A DNA stretch of 64,000 nt from Crenobacter caeni (GTDB lineage Bacteria; Pseudomonadota; Gammaproteobacteria; Burkholderiales; Chromobacteriaceae). Below, piece after piece: positions 62,884 through 64,000 of the stretch. The DNA is taken from contig NZ_JAAGAA010000004.1 of NCBI RefSeq assembly GCF_010435965.1, positions 62,001 to 126,000 of the forward strand. The letters run 5' to 3'. Numbering within the stretch: position 1 is the first letter of the stretch; each line of letters starts with the position of its first letter. Both the position numbers and the translations under genes were made by a program. The notes under the pieces are model-generated. The model saw nothing but the letters and a program-made list of their open reading frames with translations, was not told the DNA's origin and made no database searches.

Positions 62884-64000
62884 ATGAACCGACAGATCCG
62901 CAATATCGCCATCATCGCGCACGTTGACCACGGCAAGACCACCCTGGTCGACCAGTTGCTGCGCCAGTCCGGCACCTTCCGTGATAACCAGCAGGTCGCC
63001 GAGCGCGTCATGGACAGCAACGACCTCGAAAAGGAACGTGGCATCACCATTCTGGCCAAGAACACGGCCATCGAATACCAGGGTATCCACATCAACATCG
63101 TCGACACTCCCGGACACGCCGACTTCGGCGGTGAGGTCGAGCGCGTGCTGGGCATGGTCGACGGCGTCGTCCTGCTGGTCGACGCGGTCGAAGGCCCGAT
63201 GCCGCAGACCCGTTTCGTGACCAAGAAGGCCCTGGCGCTGGGCCTCAAGCCCATCGTCGCGATCAACAAGATCGACCGTCCGGGCGCGCGTCCGGACTGG
63301 GTGGTCGACCAGACCTTCGACCTGTTCGACAAGCTCGGCGCGACCGACGAGCAGCTCGACTTCCCGATCATCTACGCGTCCGGCCTGAACGGCTTCGCCA
63401 AGCTCGAGCTGGAAGACGAGTCGGAAGACATGCGTCCGATGTTCGACATGATCCTCGAGAAGGTGCCGGCACCGGAAGGCGACGTCGACGCGCCGCTGCA
63501 GCTGCAGATCTCCGCGCTCGACTACTCGACCTATACCGGCCGCCTGGGCCTGGGCCGCATCCTGAACGGCCGCATCAAGCCCGGTCAGGTCGTCGCCGTG
63601 ATGAACCATGAAGAACAGGTCGCGCAGGGCCGCATCAACCAGGTGCTGGGCTTCAAGGGTCTCGAGCGCGTGGCCGTCGAAGAAGCCGCCGCCGGCGATA
63701 TCGTGGTGATCTCGGGCCTGGAAGACATCGGCATCGGTGTGACCGTGTGCGACCGTGACCAGCCGATCGGCCTGCCGGTGCTGTCGGTCGACGAGCCGAC
63801 GCTGACCATGGACTTCATGGTCAACACTTCGCCGCTCGCCGGTACCGAAGGCAAGTTCGTGACCAGCCGCCAGATCCGCGACCGCCTGACCAAGGAACTC
63901 TTGACCAACGTCGCGCTGCGGGTCGAGGACACCGAAGACGCGGACATCTTCCGCGTGTCCGGCCGTGGCGAGCTGCACCTGACCATCCTCTTGGAAAACA
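62884..64000 (+). CDS. typA: Ribosome-associated GTPase BipA/TypA (5' part)
   Basis: The first 372 codons of a translational GTPase run off the right edge. G1 [15 protein letters not shown] (residues 13-27), G2 RGITI, G3 [16 protein letters not shown]4 NKID are intact, followed by domain II and the start of the EF-G-like domain III. BipA aids 50S ribosome assembly at low temperature and under stress. No codon anomalies. Confidence 0.96.
   Translation, partial: MNRQIRNIAIIAHVDHGKTTLVDQLLRQSGTFRDNQQVAERVMDSNDLEKERGITILAKNTAIEYQGIHINIVDTPGHADFGGEVERVLGMVDGVVLLVDAVEGPMPQTRFVTKKALALGLKPIVAINKIDRPGARPDWVVDQTFDLFDKLGATDEQLDFPIIYASGLNGFAKLELEDESEDMRPMFDMILEKVPAPEGDVDAPLQLQISALDYSTYTGRLGLGRILNGRIKPGQVVAVMNHEEQVAQGRINQVLGFKGLERVAVEEAAAGDIVVISGLEDIGIGVTVCDRDQPIGLPVLSVDEPTLTMDFMVNTSPLAGTEGKFVTSRQIRDRLTKELLTNVALRVEDTEDADIFRVSGRGELHLTILLEN

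Overview
The window looks like chromosome of a GC-rich betaproteobacterium, most likely of the Neisseriales/Chromobacteriaceae type. This is an inference from gene content (short H-NS with the WSGRGRKP motif, aruFG-type arginine succinyltransferase, HdeA-like protein, queCDEF cluster, bipA), from strong GC bias at third codon positions and from gene style; no rRNA is present to settle it. Most of the window is ordinary, densely packed housekeeping and catabolic DNA.

Layout. 0-3.4 kb: an H-NS paralogue, a B12-binding radical SAM protein, a small membrane protein and a broken secreted-protein gene. 3.5-7.3 kb: an AT-rich accessory island that I read as a relic integron. A degenerate, truncated intI lies at 6956-7290 on the + strand, an IS5-family (IS903-group) element with a 9-bp target duplication is inserted just in front of it, and cassette-like genes run away from intI on the - strand: a three-gene TIR / ThsB-like TIR / small membrane protein unit, then an attC-like site, then a CoiA-like nuclease gene. 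This is the best candidate for an undescribed system: an integron-cassette-borne, Thoeris-like antiphage module. 7.4-10.2 kb: membrane protein, GNAT remnant, a Tle1-like (DUF2235) lipase and a NERD-domain protein. 10.4-12.6 kb: a class II HDAC/acetylpolyamine amidohydrolase and a PotF-like binding protein. 12.7-18.2 kb: a hydroxyproline catabolism cluster (GntR regulator, DapA-type deaminase, epimerase, FAD dehydrogenase, amino acid binding protein). 18.4-20.8 kb: a large protein of unknown family, followed by an unusual intergenic region with divergent repeats.

21.2-32.3 kb: SDR 3-hydroxybutyrate dehydrogenase, DoxX, an FdhF/YdeP-type molybdoenzyme, an RNB ribonuclease, aconitase, a universal-stress-protein remnant, and serA divergent from a D-2-hydroxyglutarate dehydrogenase-like gene, a pair that fits coupled serine synthesis. 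32.4-41.9 kb: tRNA-Ser(UGA), recN, nadK, a potassium channel / histidine kinase / response regulator operon, msrA, DUF1653, a degenerate HD-GYP protein and dusC. 42.2-48.7 kb: pepD, then an arginine succinyltransferase operon astC-aruF-aruG-astD, without astB or astE. 49.1-52.6 kb: a branched-chain amino acid transporter livHMGF that lacks its own binding protein. 52.7-57.9 kb: DUF218 protein, MoCF/CinA-like protein, a lipoprotein endonuclease I, and queC-queD-queE-queF for preQ0/preQ1 synthesis, with an oversized QueD. 58-64 kb: a glycine-zipper lipoprotein, an HdeA-like protein, two tandem ClC proteins, a hypothetical protein and the first third or more of bipA/typA, which runs off the window.

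Start sites were chosen by ribosome binding site and family alignment from memory; no database search was possible.
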